A stretch of 64,000 nt of DNA from Parvibacter caecicola (GCF_003725335.1 NZ_QIBY01000002.1:1-64000), one strand, 5' to 3'; shown: positions 15,386 to 24,802, numbered from the stretch's first letter. Notes: a model not told the origin generated them from the letters alone. A program made the numbers and translations.

Positions 15386-16756
15386 CTAGTCCCCCAGAGC
15401 GCTGCGGGCACCGTCGGCATCCGTCGGCGGCACTTCCGCGTCGGGACGGCGGTCTTTCGGCGGCACCACGAAGATGAACAGCAGCACGCTGGCCAACAGG
15501 CAGAAGGGGTAGAACAAGAACGGGATGATCTGGAAAGCCGTGACGGCCTGGCCCAGCGAGGCGCAGGCGGAAATGGCCACCAGCATCTGGGCGCCGTAGG
15601 GCAGCAGGCACTGCATCACGCAAGAGAAGGTGTCCAGGATGGAGGCGGTTTTGCGGCGGGTGATGCCGTAGGTTTCCGCCATCTGGCGGGCGATGGGGTT
15701 GGCCATCACGATGGCCACGGTGTTGTTGGCGGTGGCCACGTCCATGGCCGCCACCAGAAGCCCCATGCCCAACTGGCCGCCCTTGCGGCTTTTGAACAAG
15801 CGGCGGATGCCGTTCAACAGCGCCGTGAAGCCGCCGTATTCGCGAATGAGGGCGCAAATGGCGCTCACCAGCACCGCCACCATGGTGGTTTCGAACATGC
15901 CGGCCGCGCCGGAGCCCATATTGGCCAGAAGGTCGGTAGCGGCCACCGAACCGGTAGCCACCACAATCACCGCACCGGACACGATGCCCAGCAGCAGTAC
16001 GATGAACACGTTAATGCCCACAATGCCCCCCACCAGCACGATGATGTAGGGCACCAGCTCGATGAGCTGGTACTCGTGGGCCACCTCGCTGGCAACGGGG
16101 GTGCCCAGCGTCATGACCAAGATCACCACCAGGGTTACCACAGCAGCCGGCAGGGCTATCTTGAAGTTCTCCCGAAACTTATCCTTCATCTGGCAACCTT
16201 GCCCCTGGCACGCGGCAATGGTGGTATCGGAGATGAACGACAGGTTGTCGCCGAACATGGCGCCGCCCATCACCGAAGCCACGCACAGCGGCAAGCTGAA
16301 GCCGGAAGCCGTGGAAACCGCCACCGCGATGGGGGTGATAAGGGTGATGGTGCCCACCGACGTGCCCATGGATATGGACACGAAGCAGCTGACCACGAAC
16401 AGCACCGCCACTGCGAACTCGGGCGGAATGATGTCCAGCATGAAGAACGCCACGCTCTCAGCGGAGTTGCGCCCCACCGTGCCCACGAACACGCCGGCGG
16501 TGAGGAAGATGAGGATCATGGTGACGATGGTTTTATCGCCGATGCCGCGCCCCATGACGGCCAGCTTGTCGTCGAAGGGCAGGCTGCGGTTTTGGAAACA
16601 GGCCACCAGAAGCGCCACTAGGAAAACCACCACGATGGGTATGTTGTAGAAGCCCATGGAAATGCCCATGCCGTACTCGAACAGCACCCCCAGCCCCAGG
16701 TACAGCACTAAAAATACCGCGATGGGCAGAAGCGCCTTCACATTGCCTTTTTCCAT
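15386..16756 (-). CDS. NhaC-family Na+/H+ antiporter-like transporter
   Basis: Integral membrane protein of 456 residues with about 11-12 hydrophobic segments. The segment GTSVGTITLITPIAVA and the following MGGAMFGDNLSFISDTT are characteristic of the NhaC branch of ion transporters, with polar residues inside membrane helices. The start at 16756 follows AAGGAGGG; an in-frame ATG at 16807 lacks a site. The C-terminal tail is hydrophilic. It most likely exchanges sodium for protons or transports an organic anion, and the exact substrate cannot be told. The upstream helicase gene is divergent. Confidence 0.85.
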   Translation of the reverse strand: MEKGNVKALLPIAVFLVLYLGLGVLFEYGMGISMGFYNIPIVVVFLVALLVACFQNRSLPFDDKLAVMGRGIGDKTIVTMILIFLTAGVFVGTVGRNSAESVAFFMLDIIPPEFAVAVLFVVSCFVSISMGTSVGTITLITPIAVAVSTASGFSLPLCVASVMGGAMFGDNLSFISDTTIAACQGQGCQMKDKFRENFKIALPAAVVTLVVILVMTLGTPVASEVAHEYQLIELVPYIIVLVGGIVGINVFIVLLLGIVSGAVIVVATGSVAATDLLANMGSGAAGMFETTMVAVLVSAICALIREYGGFTALLNGIRRLFKSRKGGQLGMGLLVAAMDVATANNTVAIVMANPIARQMAETYGITRRKTASILDTFSCVMQCLLPYGAQMLVAISACASLGQAVTAFQIIPFLFYPFCLLASVLLFIFVVPPKDRRPDAEVPPTDADGARSALGD

Positions 16757-16871
16757 GAACCCTCCTTGAATGAACAAACGGATGCAGTTTACTGCAACGG
16801 CCCGCACCCGGTGGCGGGGAACAGCTAAAATAAGAGGTTCGATATTATCTTGAAGCTAAAGGACGCCTCCC

Positions 16872-19493
16872 ATGCCCGCTGAAACCGAAAACCCCGCCTC
16901 CCCTGCCGATGCCGGCGATGCCTTCGCCTTCGGCTCGCTGGGACGACTGGCCCCCTCCTGGTGGGTGGACGAGGGGCAAACCCAAGAGCAGCTGGAAGCC
17001 GCCGACCCCTTCATGGGGGAAGAGCAGGCGCTGGAAACCTTCCTGGAATGGGTGGACGCCCGAGGCATTACCCCCTGGCCCCACCAAGAGGACGCGCTTT
17101 TGGCGCTGGCGGCCGGCAACCACGTGATTCTGGGCACCCCCACCGGCTCGGGCAAATCGCTGGTGGCGGAGGGCATGTGCTTCCTGGGGCTTGCCACCGG
17201 CAAGCGCTGCTACTACACCGCCCCCATCAAGGCCCTGGTCAGCGAGAAGTTCTTCCACATGGTGGACATCTTTGGCCGCGAGAACGTGGGCATGATCACC
17301 GGCGACAGCTCCATCAACACCGACGCCCCCATCCTCTGCTGCACCGCCGAGATTCTGGCGAACGTGGCGCTGCGGGAAGGGGCCGAAGCGGACGTGGGCT
17401 GCGTGGCCATGGACGAGTTCCACTTCTACGGCGACCCCGACCGCGGCTGGGCCTGGCAAGTGCCGCTGATAGCCATGACCAACACGCAGTTTCTGCTGAT
17501 GAGCGCCACGCTGGGCGACACCAGCGCCATCGCCGCCGCCCTCAAGGAGCGCACCGGCCGGACGGTGGACGTGATAGCCCATGCCCCGCGCCCGGTGCCG
17601 CTCACCTACCAATACACGCTGGATGCGCCGGAGGCCACGGTGGAGCTAGGGCTGCGCAAAGGGGAAGCGCCGCTCTACATCGTGCACTTCTCCCAGGACG
17701 AAGCGCTGGGCACCGCCCGCAACCTGGCCAGCTACGGCGTATCCACCAAAGAGCAGCGGGAAGCCCTGAAAGACGCTGTGAAGGGCACGAAGTTCACCAC
17801 CCCCTTCGGCAAAATTCTGCAGCGGCTGCTGCAGGCGGGAGTGGGGGTGCACCACGCCGGCATGCTGCCCCGTTACCGGCTTTTGGTGGAACGGCTGGCG
17901 CAACAGGGGCTGCTGCCGGTCATCTGCGGCACCGACACCCTGGGCGTGGGCATCAACGTGCCCATCCACACGGTGCTGCTCACCCAGCTCACCAAGTTCG
18001 ACGGCGTAAAGATGCGCCGCCTACGCTCCCGCGAGTTCCACCAAATTGTGGGCCGGGCCGGCCGGGCCGGCTTCGACACCGAAGGCATGGTGATCGCTCT
18101 GGCGCCGGAGTTCGAAATTGAAAACCACAAGGCGATGGTGAAAGCGGGCGACGACCCCAAAAAGCTGCGCAAGCTGAAAAAGAAGAAGCCGCCCGAGGGG
18201 TTTGTCAGCTGGAACCAGCAAACTTTCGAGCATCTGATTGAGAAGCCGCCAGAGACGCTGGTGCCCCGCATGCGCATCACCCACTCGATGGTGCTCTCGG
18301 TGGTGAGCCGCGGCGGCGACGCCCGAGAGAACGTGCGGCAGCTGATTGCGGACTCCGCCCAAACCCCCGAGGAAAAGGCCCAGCTGAACGCCCGCGCCGA
18401 TGAGATTTTCGCCACCCTTTTGGAGGGGGGCGTGGTGCTTGAGCAGCAAGACGAGAAGGGGCGCGCCAACTATGTGCTGACGGTGGACCTGCCGCCCGAC
18501 TTCGCGCTTGACCAGCCGCTTTCCCCGTTTCTGCTGGCGGCGCTGGACTTGCTGGACCCCGAGAGCGAACGCTACGCGCTGGATGTGATTTCGCTGGTGG
18601 AAGCCACGCTGGAAAACCCGGCGAAGGTGCTGCGGGCACAGGAGAAGAAGGCCCGCAGCGAAGCGGTGGCCCTCATGAAGGCAGACGGCGTGGACTACGA
18701 AGAGCGGGTGGAGCGGCTGCAAGACATCACCTACCCCAAGCCGCTGGAGGGCCTGCTGGCCCAGGCCTTCGGCATCTACTGCGAATCGGTACCCTGGGCC
18801 CGCGACTACCAGCTGGAGCCGAAGTCGGTGCTGCGGGACATGGTGGAAACCGCCAGCGACTTCAAAACCTACATCGGCCGTTACAACATCGCGAAATCGG
18901 AGGGCACGCTGCTGCGCTACCTCTCCGACGCCTTCCGGGTGCTGGTGCGCACGCTGCCGCCGGATGCGCTGGACGAGCGGCTGCTGGACATCATCGCGTG
19001 GCTGGGCTTCATGGTGCGCACCACCGACTCCAGCCTGGTGGAAGCATGGGAGAACGCCGGCGACGTGCCCGAGGCCCTCATGCCGCAACTGGACGCCACC
19101 GCCATCGTGGCCGACCGCCACGGCATGGAGGTGATGGTGCGCAACGCCCTGTTCGCCCGCGTGCGGCTGGCGGCGCTGGGCAACGTGGCCGAATTGGGGC
19201 GGCTGGACGGCGAGTGGGGTTTCGGTGAGCGCCGCTGGCGGGAAGCGCTGGAGGATTTCCACGCAGCCCACAAGGCCATCTCCATCGACGGCAACGCCCG
19301 ATCGGCCGCCTACTTCGTCACCGACCCGGCCAACGAGCAAACCGACCACACCTGGCACGCCACCCAGATTTTCCTGGACGAAGAGGGCGACGGCGACTTC
19401 CGCATCGAGGCGGACGTGGACCTGGACGCCACCCAAGAGACCGGCGAAGTGGTGTTCAAGAACTTCCGCGTGGGCTTCTTCGAGGAGCTTTAG
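16872..19493 (+). CDS. Superfamily 2 DEAD/DEAH-type helicase with DUF3516-like C-terminus
   Basis: Ski2-like ATP-dependent RNA/DNA helicase of 873 residues. Motif I is TPTGSGKS (about residues 94-101), motif II is MDEFHFY (a DEFH variant of DEAD/DEAH), motif III is MSATLGD, and motif VI is HQIVGRAGRAGFD. The long C-terminal region without helicase motifs matches the DUF3516 arrangement seen in actinobacterial helicases. The start follows AAAGGA. Its stop overlaps by 4 nt the stop of the convergent HelD gene, so the two transcripts must overlap. The substrate is unknown; a role in RNA processing or repair is inferred from the family. Confidence 0.88.
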   Translation: MPAETENPASPADAGDAFAFGSLGRLAPSWWVDEGQTQEQLEAADPFMGEEQALETFLEWVDARGITPWPHQEDALLALAAGNHVILGTPTGSGKSLVAEGMCFLGLATGKRCYYTAPIKALVSEKFFHMVDIFGRENVGMITGDSSINTDAPILCCTAEILANVALREGAEADVGCVAMDEFHFYGDPDRGWAWQVPLIAMTNTQFLLMSATLGDTSAIAAALKERTGRTVDVIAHAPRPVPLTYQYTLDAPEATVELGLRKGEAPLYIVHFSQDEALGTARNLASYGVSTKEQREALKDAVKGTKFTTPFGKILQRLLQAGVGVHHAGMLPRYRLLVERLAQQGLLPVICGTDTLGVGINVPIHTVLLTQLTKFDGVKMRRLRSREFHQIVGRAGRAGFDTEGMVIALAPEFEIENHKAMVKAGDDPKKLRKLKKKKPPEGFVSWNQQTFEHLIEKPPETLVPRMRITHSMVLSVVSRGGDARENVRQLIADSAQTPEEKAQLNARADEIFATLLEGGVVLEQQDEKGRANYVLTVDLPPDFALDQPLSPFLLAALDLLDPESERYALDVISLVEATLENPAKVLRAQEKKARSEAVALMKADGVDYEERVERLQDITYPKPLEGLLAQAFGIYCESVPWARDYQLEPKSVLRDMVETASDFKTYIGRYNIAKSEGTLLRYLSDAFRVLVRTLPPDALDERLLDIIAWLGFMVRTTDSSLVEAWENAGDVPEALMPQLDATAIVADRHGMEVMVRNALFARVRLAALGNVAELGRLDGEWGFGERRWREALEDFHAAHKAISIDGNARSAAYFVTDPANEQTDHTWHATQIFLDEEGDGDFRIEADVDLDATQETGEVVFKNFRVGFFEEL

Positions 19494-21628
19494 AGCGAAC
19501 CCAGCCAGCCAGTGGGAGCGCCTTTGGAGATGAGGGTGAGGTGCGAGGTGGCGCGGGAAACGGTGGTGTAGAGGCGACGGCGGGCGATGTCTTCCCCAGC
19601 CGGGAATACCGCCTCCGACACATCCGGCACCACTACGCTGTCGAACTCCAGCCCCTTCGCCAGCTTCAGCGGCAGCAGCACCACCCCTTCGGCCGGCAGC
19701 GTGTCCGCATCGGTGAGGGGCAGCACCCCCTCCCCTTCCAGCTGGGCGGCCGTGCGCTTCAGGTCGCTCTTCCAAGGCACCACCACGGCGGCCAGGCCGC
19801 CCGCCTCCCGCGCGGCCGCCACCGCGCGGCGCAGGGCCTGCTGCTGCTCGTCGGCAGTTTCGCACCGCACCAGCTGCACCTCTTCCACCGCCGGGCGCAC
19901 CGACGATATCTCCATGCGGGCACCGTCGGCCGCCAGGCGCGCGAACAGCGCCGTGATTTCGGGGGAAGAGCGGTAGCTGGTCATGAGGCCGCATTCGCTC
20001 ACCTGGCCGAAACGGGCCCCCATCAGCGCTTTCACTTCATCGAAGCTGGCGGTGTGCTCGTCGATGGCCTGGTTGGGATCGCCCAGCAGCAGGAAGTGGG
20101 CGCGGCGGAAGTAGGTGGCCAGCACCAGCAGCTGCGCCTCGGTGTAGTCCTGCACCTCGTCCACCATCACAAACCGCGCATCGGGGTTGGAAAGCCCCGT
20201 CACCAGCATCTTCGCGAACAGCCACTCTAGCGAGCCGATGTTGCCGCCCGCCAAACGGCGCCCGATGGCCTCGATGTTCAGCCACTCGTCCCGCTCCACC
20301 ATGTCGAAGGCCTCGGCGAAGCGGTCGCGCACGTACACCAGCGCCTGCTCTCGCGCCTCCTGCTCGGTAGAGGGGTCGTACAGCTCCCCCAGAATGCGCA
20401 GCTGCTCTTCGATGGAGAGGGCCGAAATCTCGTCCTGAATGCCATCGGAAGCGGCCATAGACCCCAACCGCGACTCCAGCTTGCTCCACAGCTCCTCGCG
20501 CATGAGCGCCACCCGGTGCGGCCCGGCCGGCAGATGCCCGTACTTCTCCGACACCTTGCGCGCCTGGTCGGCAGCGATGAGCCGCGTGCCGAACAGGGTT
20601 ATGTCGCAGAAATCGCCGTCGGAAAACTCCAGCTGTCGCACCGCACGCTCCATAGCCTCCAGCCGCTGCAACGGCACCGCCGGAGAGCCGGCGCCGCGCC
20701 CCTTCGGCAGGTGCGCCTGGGCGAACTGCTCCCAGGTGAGGGTTTCGGGGTTGGCCTCCCCCATCTCCGGCAGCACGTCTTCGATGTAGCGGGCGAACAG
20801 CGGGTTCGGCGACAGCAGAAACACGTCTTGGGCCTTAAGGTCGCTGCGGTTTTGGAACAGCAGGTAGGCGATGCGCTGCATCATCACCGAAGTTTTGCCG
20901 CTGCCGGCGATGCCCCTCACCAGCAGCACCGGCACGTCTTCATGGCGCACCACAGTGTTCTGCTCCCGCTGAATGGTGGCGGTGATGGCCCTCATGTGGG
21001 CGCTGCGCTCGTGGGCCAGCGACGCCAAAAGCAGCGGGTCCTCAATGGCCACCGTGGTGTCGAAGTAGGCGTTCAAGCGGTTCTCGTCGATGTCGAACTG
21101 GCGCCGCAGCTGCAGCTCCACCTCGATGGTGCGCCCGTCCACCTTGTAGGAAGTGGGGCCTTCCGACTGGTTGTAGTACACCTCGGCCACGGGGCTGCGC
21201 CAGTCCACCACCAGCCGGCGGTAGTCCTCGCCGGCAATGCCCGCCGCCCCGATGTAGAGCTCCCGCTGCTTGCCGGTGCTTTTGGGCGTCACCACAATCT
21301 TTGCGAAATAAGGGCGCTTCAGCAGCAGCTCCACCGTCTTCAGCTTCTCAGCGTTGGCGGTTTGGGCCAGGTTGTAGCCATCGATGATGCGGTCCATGGC
21401 GGCGAAGTCAGCCCAGGTTTCCAGCGCATCATCGGCAGTGGCGAAGTTGCGAGCCAGCTCGTCGGCCATCGACTCCTTGTCGGCCGCCGCCTTAAGCGCC
21501 GCCTCTTCCAGTGCCTTCGCAGTGGTGCGGCCAATCTGCTGCAGCGCTCCGTACGTGGCCGAGAGGTGCGCTTGTTCCTCGGCGAAAACAGGGTCGTTCA
21601 TCTGGGCGTTATCAGTAGGCTGAGCCAT
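19490..21628 (-). CDS. helD: HelD-like superfamily 1 ATPase (RNA polymerase-recycling helicase)
   Basis: UvrD/Rep-like motor of 712 residues. The N-terminal coiled coil (about residues 10-80) matches the RNA polymerase-binding arm of HelD proteins. It is followed by VVDWRSPVAEVYY, the Walker A RGIAGSGKTSVMMQRIAYLL, Walker B MVDEVQDYTEAQ, and the C-terminal LPLKLAKGLEFDSVVV and YTTVSRATSHL motifs. HelD removes stalled RNA polymerase from nucleic acid in Firmicutes and Actinobacteria. The start at 21628 follows GAAGGAG at a slightly long distance; an ATG eight codons inside is an alternative. Convergent with the DUF3516 helicase. Confidence 0.88.
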   Translation of the reverse strand: MAQPTDNAQMNDPVFAEEQAHLSATYGALQQIGRTTAKALEEAALKAAADKESMADELARNFATADDALETWADFAAMDRIIDGYNLAQTANAEKLKTVELLLKRPYFAKIVVTPKSTGKQRELYIGAAGIAGEDYRRLVVDWRSPVAEVYYNQSEGPTSYKVDGRTIEVELQLRRQFDIDENRLNAYFDTTVAIEDPLLLASLAHERSAHMRAITATIQREQNTVVRHEDVPVLLVRGIAGSGKTSVMMQRIAYLLFQNRSDLKAQDVFLLSPNPLFARYIEDVLPEMGEANPETLTWEQFAQAHLPKGRGAGSPAVPLQRLEAMERAVRQLEFSDGDFCDITLFGTRLIAADQARKVSEKYGHLPAGPHRVALMREELWSKLESRLGSMAASDGIQDEISALSIEEQLRILGELYDPSTEQEAREQALVYVRDRFAEAFDMVERDEWLNIEAIGRRLAGGNIGSLEWLFAKMLVTGLSNPDARFVMVDEVQDYTEAQLLVLATYFRRAHFLLLGDPNQAIDEHTASFDEVKALMGARFGQVSECGLMTSYRSSPEITALFARLAADGARMEISSVRPAVEEVQLVRCETADEQQQALRRAVAAAREAGGLAAVVVPWKSDLKRTAAQLEGEGVLPLTDADTLPAEGVVLLPLKLAKGLEFDSVVVPDVSEAVFPAGEDIARRRLYTTVSRATSHLTLISKGAPTGWLGSL

Positions 21629-21750
21629 AGTTCAAGCGCTCCTTCGCTGCAGTTCTCGAAAAATGCGACTAACTATTGTAGCAGTTTCCCCGCGCCCACT
21701 CCCTTCGCCACCCATCCGTTGGAAAACCTATAGGTTTTTGGGGAACCTCT

Positions 21751-21890
21751 GGAGGGTGGGCCGACCCGACAGGCCTGCGCTCGACGCTCCGCACGAGGGG
21801 AACTAACTCGACCTGCGGTCGAGTGGATTTCCCCTCTACTCCGCCTGGCCGGACCTCGCTCCGACCCGCCGGGTCGGCCCAGCCAGGATG
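21751..21890. repeat. 140-bp MITE-like repeat, family B, copy 1
   Basis: It begins GGAGGGTGGGCCGACCCG and ends CGGGTCGGCCCAGCCAGGATG-like. The terminal 12 bp TGGGCCGACCCG (21757-21768) and CGGGTCGGCCCA (21870-21881) are perfect inverted repeats. Inside, GAGGGGAA...TTCCCCTC and ACTCGACC-TGC-GGTCGAGT form nested stems. Other copies lie at 33313, 39226 and 59638. Confidence 0.9.
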
Positions 21891-21923
21891 TTGCTCCGGG
21901 CGAACGGGTCCGTTTCAGCTGTG

Positions 21924-22043
21924 CGGGGGAAGGACGGGGGCGGTCCAACAAAGCGAGTTCCGCACGACGAAAACGCGCCAGTGGCGCGTTTTCCAAAGCA
22001 GGACTGTCTGAGCGACTTGGGCTGCCCCCGCCCTTCCCCCTGC
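21924..22043. repeat. 120-bp MITE-like repeat, family C, copy 1
   Basis: The ends are GGGGGAAGGACGGGGGC and GCCCCCGCCCTTCCCCC, an inverted repeat of 17 bp with one mismatch. The centre has a perfect AAAACGCGCC-AGT-GGCGCGTTTT hairpin. It lies directly behind the family B copy and ends about 70 nt before the next gene start. Related copies are at 24596 and 33592. Confidence 0.9.
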
Positions 22044-22111
22044 TCCAGAAACCTGTGGATTTCCTGCTGCTGGAGGTCGCAAAGCAAACAGGGGCGGATA
22101 TACTGCCGGGC

Positions 22112-22465
22112 ATGGTTAATTCAGTTGACAGCCCGAAAGTGGCGAAGCGGCGCCTGCGCGAAAAGCGCACCATCTCTCAGATGGTGGCCATGTACTGCGC
22201 CGGCCATCATGACGACGCGCAGCGCACCGAGACGGCCCATTGCGGCGAAGCGGTGTGCCCTGAGTGCAAGGTCATCGACGATTACGCGTTGCTGCGCACC
22301 GAGCGCTGCCGGCAAATGGCCACCAAAGTGTCCTGCGAGCAGTGCGGCAACCATTGCTACCGGCCCGAAGAACGCCAGCGCATCTGCGCCGTCATGCGCT
22401 ACGCCGGCCCCCGCATGATCACCAAGCACCCCATAGCCGCCATCCGCCACCTGCTGGGCAAGTAA
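22112..22465 (+). CDS. Nitrous oxide-stimulated promoter (NOSP) family protein
   Basis: Small cytoplasmic protein of 117 residues with a conserved Cys pattern: CPECKVIDDYALLRTERC, then CEQCGNHCYRPE, then the terminal VMRYAGPRM and HPIAAIRHLL. This fits the NOSP family (pfam11756), whose function is not known; the cysteines suggest metal binding. The start at 22112 is preceded by TATACT seven nt upstream and has no Shine-Dalgarno, consistent with a leaderless message. An in-frame ATG at 22055 would begin right at the edge of the family C repeat and is less likely. The stop is 20 nt from the convergent ABC-F gene. Confidence 0.8.
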   Translation: MVNSVDSPKVAKRRLREKRTISQMVAMYCAGHHDDAQRTETAHCGEAVCPECKVIDDYALLRTERCRQMATKVSCEQCGNHCYRPEERQRICAVMRYAGPRMITKHPIAAIRHLLGK

Positions 22466-22484
22466 GCGCCCGGGTTGCGGCGCG

Positions 22485-24335
22485 CTACTCTCCCAACTTT
22501 TCAGCCGCTTCCAGCCATTCCAACTCAAGCTCTTCGATTTGGTCCTCCATCTGGGTGATTTCCTCTTGAATCTTTCCCAGCGCGAGGTAATCGGAAGGGT
22601 CGGCGGCGGCCATTTCCTCCTGCTTGGCGGCGATTCTGCCCCGCAAGGTGTCCGCCTTCTTCTCGTTGGAGGCCATCAGTTTGCGCAGCTGCCGCTGCTC
22701 GCCACCGGAAAGCTTCGGGGCCGCCGGGACTGCACCCGCCGTCGCCGTCAGCGCAGCCGCTTCATCCGCCACCGCACCCGCCGCGCGCTCCTCGGCGTCG
22801 GTGAAGCCGGGCGGCACCGCTCCGGCCACTTCACGGGCCGCCGCCAGCTCCAGGTACTCCTCAACGCCGCGAGGCAGGTGGCGCACCTTGCCGTCAACGA
22901 TGGCAAACTGGTGGTCGGTCACCCGCTCCATCAGGTAGCGGTCGTGGGTGACCAGCAAAAGGGTGCCGGGCCAACCGTCCAGCACATCCTCCACCGCCGC
23001 CAGCATATCGGTGTCCAAGTCGTTGCCCGGTTCGTCCAAAATCAGCACATTGGGCTCGTCCAGCAAAATAAGCATCAGCGCCAACCGCCGCTTTTGACCG
23101 CCGGAAAGGTCGCACACCGGCTCGTTCAGATCGACCTTCGTAAAGCCCAGCTTCTCCAGCACCTGCGCCGGCGTCATCTCCTTGCCGTCCAGCATAGTGC
23201 GGCGGCTGTAGCGGGAAATCACCTGGCGCACCCGGTCGTCGCCTAAGGCCGTCAGCTCATCCAAATGCTGGGACAGCACGGCGAAGCGCACCGTCTTGCC
23301 AATCTTCACCCGGCCCGCCGTGGGTGCCAGCGCCCCTTGGATCACCCGCAGCAACGTGGTTTTCCCCACACCGTTGCCGCCCACGATGCCGTAGCGATCG
23401 CCGGGGCCGATAATCCAGGATACATCGTCGAGCACCTTGTGGCCGTCGAAGGCTTCAGTGACCCCCTTCAGCTCCACCACGTCTTTGCCCAGCCGCGCCA
23501 TGGCCATGCGCTTCAGGGCCAGTTCGTCGCGCAGCGGGGGTACGTCGGCAATGAGCGCCTGGGCGGCAGCCACATGGAACTTCGGCTTCGTGGCCCGCGC
23601 CCGGGCCCCGCGGGAAAGCCAGGCCAGCTCGCGGCGCAGCTGGTTCTGGCGCTTCTGCTCCGCCAGGTTCGCCAGCCGCTCCCGCTCCACCCGTTGCATG
23701 ATGTAGGCGGAAAAACCGCCCTCGAACGGCTCCACCTTGCCGTGGTGCACTTCCCACATGCTCAGGCACACCTCGTCCAAAAACCAGCGGTCGTGGGTGA
23801 CCACCAAAAGCGCCCCTTGCCCCTTGCGCCATATGGTTTTCAGGTAACCGGCCAGCCAGGTGATGGCGCGAATGTCCAGGTGGTTGGTGGGCTCATCCAG
23901 CATCAGCACGTCCCACTCCCCCACTAAAAGGCGGGCCAGGTCTACCCGGCGCCGCTGCCCGCCCGACAAAGTGCCCACCAGCCTGTTTCCGGGGATGTCG
24001 GCCACCAGCCCCGCCAAAATGCCCTTGATGCGGTTATCCTTGGCCCAAGCGTAATCGGGCATGTCCCCTAAGATGGCCTGCTTTACCGTGGCCGCAGCGT
24101 CCAGCGCGTCCGCCTGGCCCAAGATGCCCACCCGGGTGTCGCGGGTGGTAAGCACGCGCCCCTCGTCCGGCTGCACCAGCCCCGCCAAAAGCCGCAGCAG
24201 CGTGGACTTGCCGTCGCCGTTGCGCCCCACGATACCAATGCGGTCGCCTTCGTCCACCCCCAGCGATATGCCCGAGAACACCGTTTTCGTGGGGAACTCC
24301 ACCGCCGCCTTTTCGCAGCCCAGAAGAAATGCCAT
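22485..24335 (-). CDS. ABC-F family ATPase
   Basis: Soluble protein with two ATP-binding cassettes and no membrane segment, 616 residues. Cassette 1 has Walker A GRNGDGKST, signature LSGGQRRR and Walker B VLMLDEPTNHLD. Cassette 2 has GGNGVGKTT, LSGGQKRRLAL and VLILDEPGNDLD (an unusual GND instead of TNH). The linker between the cassettes is Arg-rich, and the C-terminus is a coiled coil (about 540-610), as in Uup-type proteins. Members act on ribosomes or in DNA metabolism; Uup-like is my best reading. The start at 24335 is chosen because the homologous region begins there; its Shine-Dalgarno is weak (GGACGG). Confidence 0.88.
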   Translation of the reverse strand: MAFLLGCEKAAVEFPTKTVFSGISLGVDEGDRIGIVGRNGDGKSTLLRLLAGLVQPDEGRVLTTRDTRVGILGQADALDAAATVKQAILGDMPDYAWAKDNRIKGILAGLVADIPGNRLVGTLSGGQRRRVDLARLLVGEWDVLMLDEPTNHLDIRAITWLAGYLKTIWRKGQGALLVVTHDRWFLDEVCLSMWEVHHGKVEPFEGGFSAYIMQRVERERLANLAEQKRQNQLRRELAWLSRGARARATKPKFHVAAAQALIADVPPLRDELALKRMAMARLGKDVVELKGVTEAFDGHKVLDDVSWIIGPGDRYGIVGGNGVGKTTLLRVIQGALAPTAGRVKIGKTVRFAVLSQHLDELTALGDDRVRQVISRYSRRTMLDGKEMTPAQVLEKLGFTKVDLNEPVCDLSGGQKRRLALMLILLDEPNVLILDEPGNDLDTDMLAAVEDVLDGWPGTLLLVTHDRYLMERVTDHQFAIVDGKVRHLPRGVEEYLELAAAREVAGAVPPGFTDAEERAAGAVADEAAALTATAGAVPAAPKLSGGEQRQLRKLMASNEKKADTLRGRIAAKQEEMAAADPSDYLALGKIQEEITQMEDQIEELELEWLEAAEKLGE

Positions 24336-24445
24336 GCCTGCCGTCCGTTTCTCGAAAGTAATCGGCGGTAATTGTAGCGCAGCGCGGAGCATCGAGTACC
24401 GAGCCCATCGGGTCGGCCCACCCAGGATGCCGCCGCAGGTCCGAA

Positions 24446-24475
24446 CATGACGTTATCCCCGTCCCCCGTCATGCC
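24446..24475. repeat. Degenerate half of the 79-bp palindrome (family D)
   Basis: CATGACGTTATCCCCGTC and the following CCCGTCATGC match one arm of the perfect palindromes at 27829 and 44945 with a few changes. No opposite arm is present here. Confidence 0.65.
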
Positions 24476-24493
24476 CTCAGGTCGAATTCGTAG

Positions 24494-24568
24494 GGCAGAG
24501 ATTCCATCTCTGCCTAAACGGACGGGCCGCACGGGGCCGCGGCCTCAGGCCGAGATAGAATCTCGGCC
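24494..24568. repeat. Compound family A element
   Basis: A GGCAGAGAT/ATCTCTGCC palindrome (24494-24514) is followed by GGCCGAGAT-AGA-ATCTCGGCC (24548-24568). The pair is bracketed by CGTAG and CTACG, so the whole unit is itself an inverted repeat. The same compound occurs at 33475-33549 with similar spacer sequence. Confidence 0.85.
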
Positions 24569-24595
24569 CTACGAGAATGCCCGTTTCGGCTGTGC

Positions 24596-24711
24596 GGGGG
24601 AAGGGCGGGGGCGGTCCAACAAAGCGAGTTCCGCACGACGGAAAAGCGCCAGTGGCGCTTTTCCCAAAGCAGGACTGTTTGAGCGACTTGGGCTGCCCCC
24701 GCCCTTCCCCC
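24596..24711. repeat. 120-bp MITE-like repeat, family C, copy 2
   Basis: Perfect 17-bp terminal inverted repeats lie at 24596-24612 and 24695-24711 (GGGGGAAGGGCGGGGGC and its complement). The core GGTCCAACAAAGCGAGTTCC and the central AAAAGCGCC-AGT-GGCGCTTTT hairpin are shared with the other copies. Confidence 0.9.
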
Positions 24712-24802
24712 TGCTCCAAAAAATTTCCCAATCCGATGCAACAGATGGGCTGCTTATATACTCTTATACACAAGACGTCTTTTTAGCCAAACTGGGGGAC
24801 AA

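Noticed and set aside
21751-22043. Insertion sequence or remnant transposase
   Set aside because: The elements are only 120-140 bp and have no coding capacity. They are non-autonomous repeats at most.
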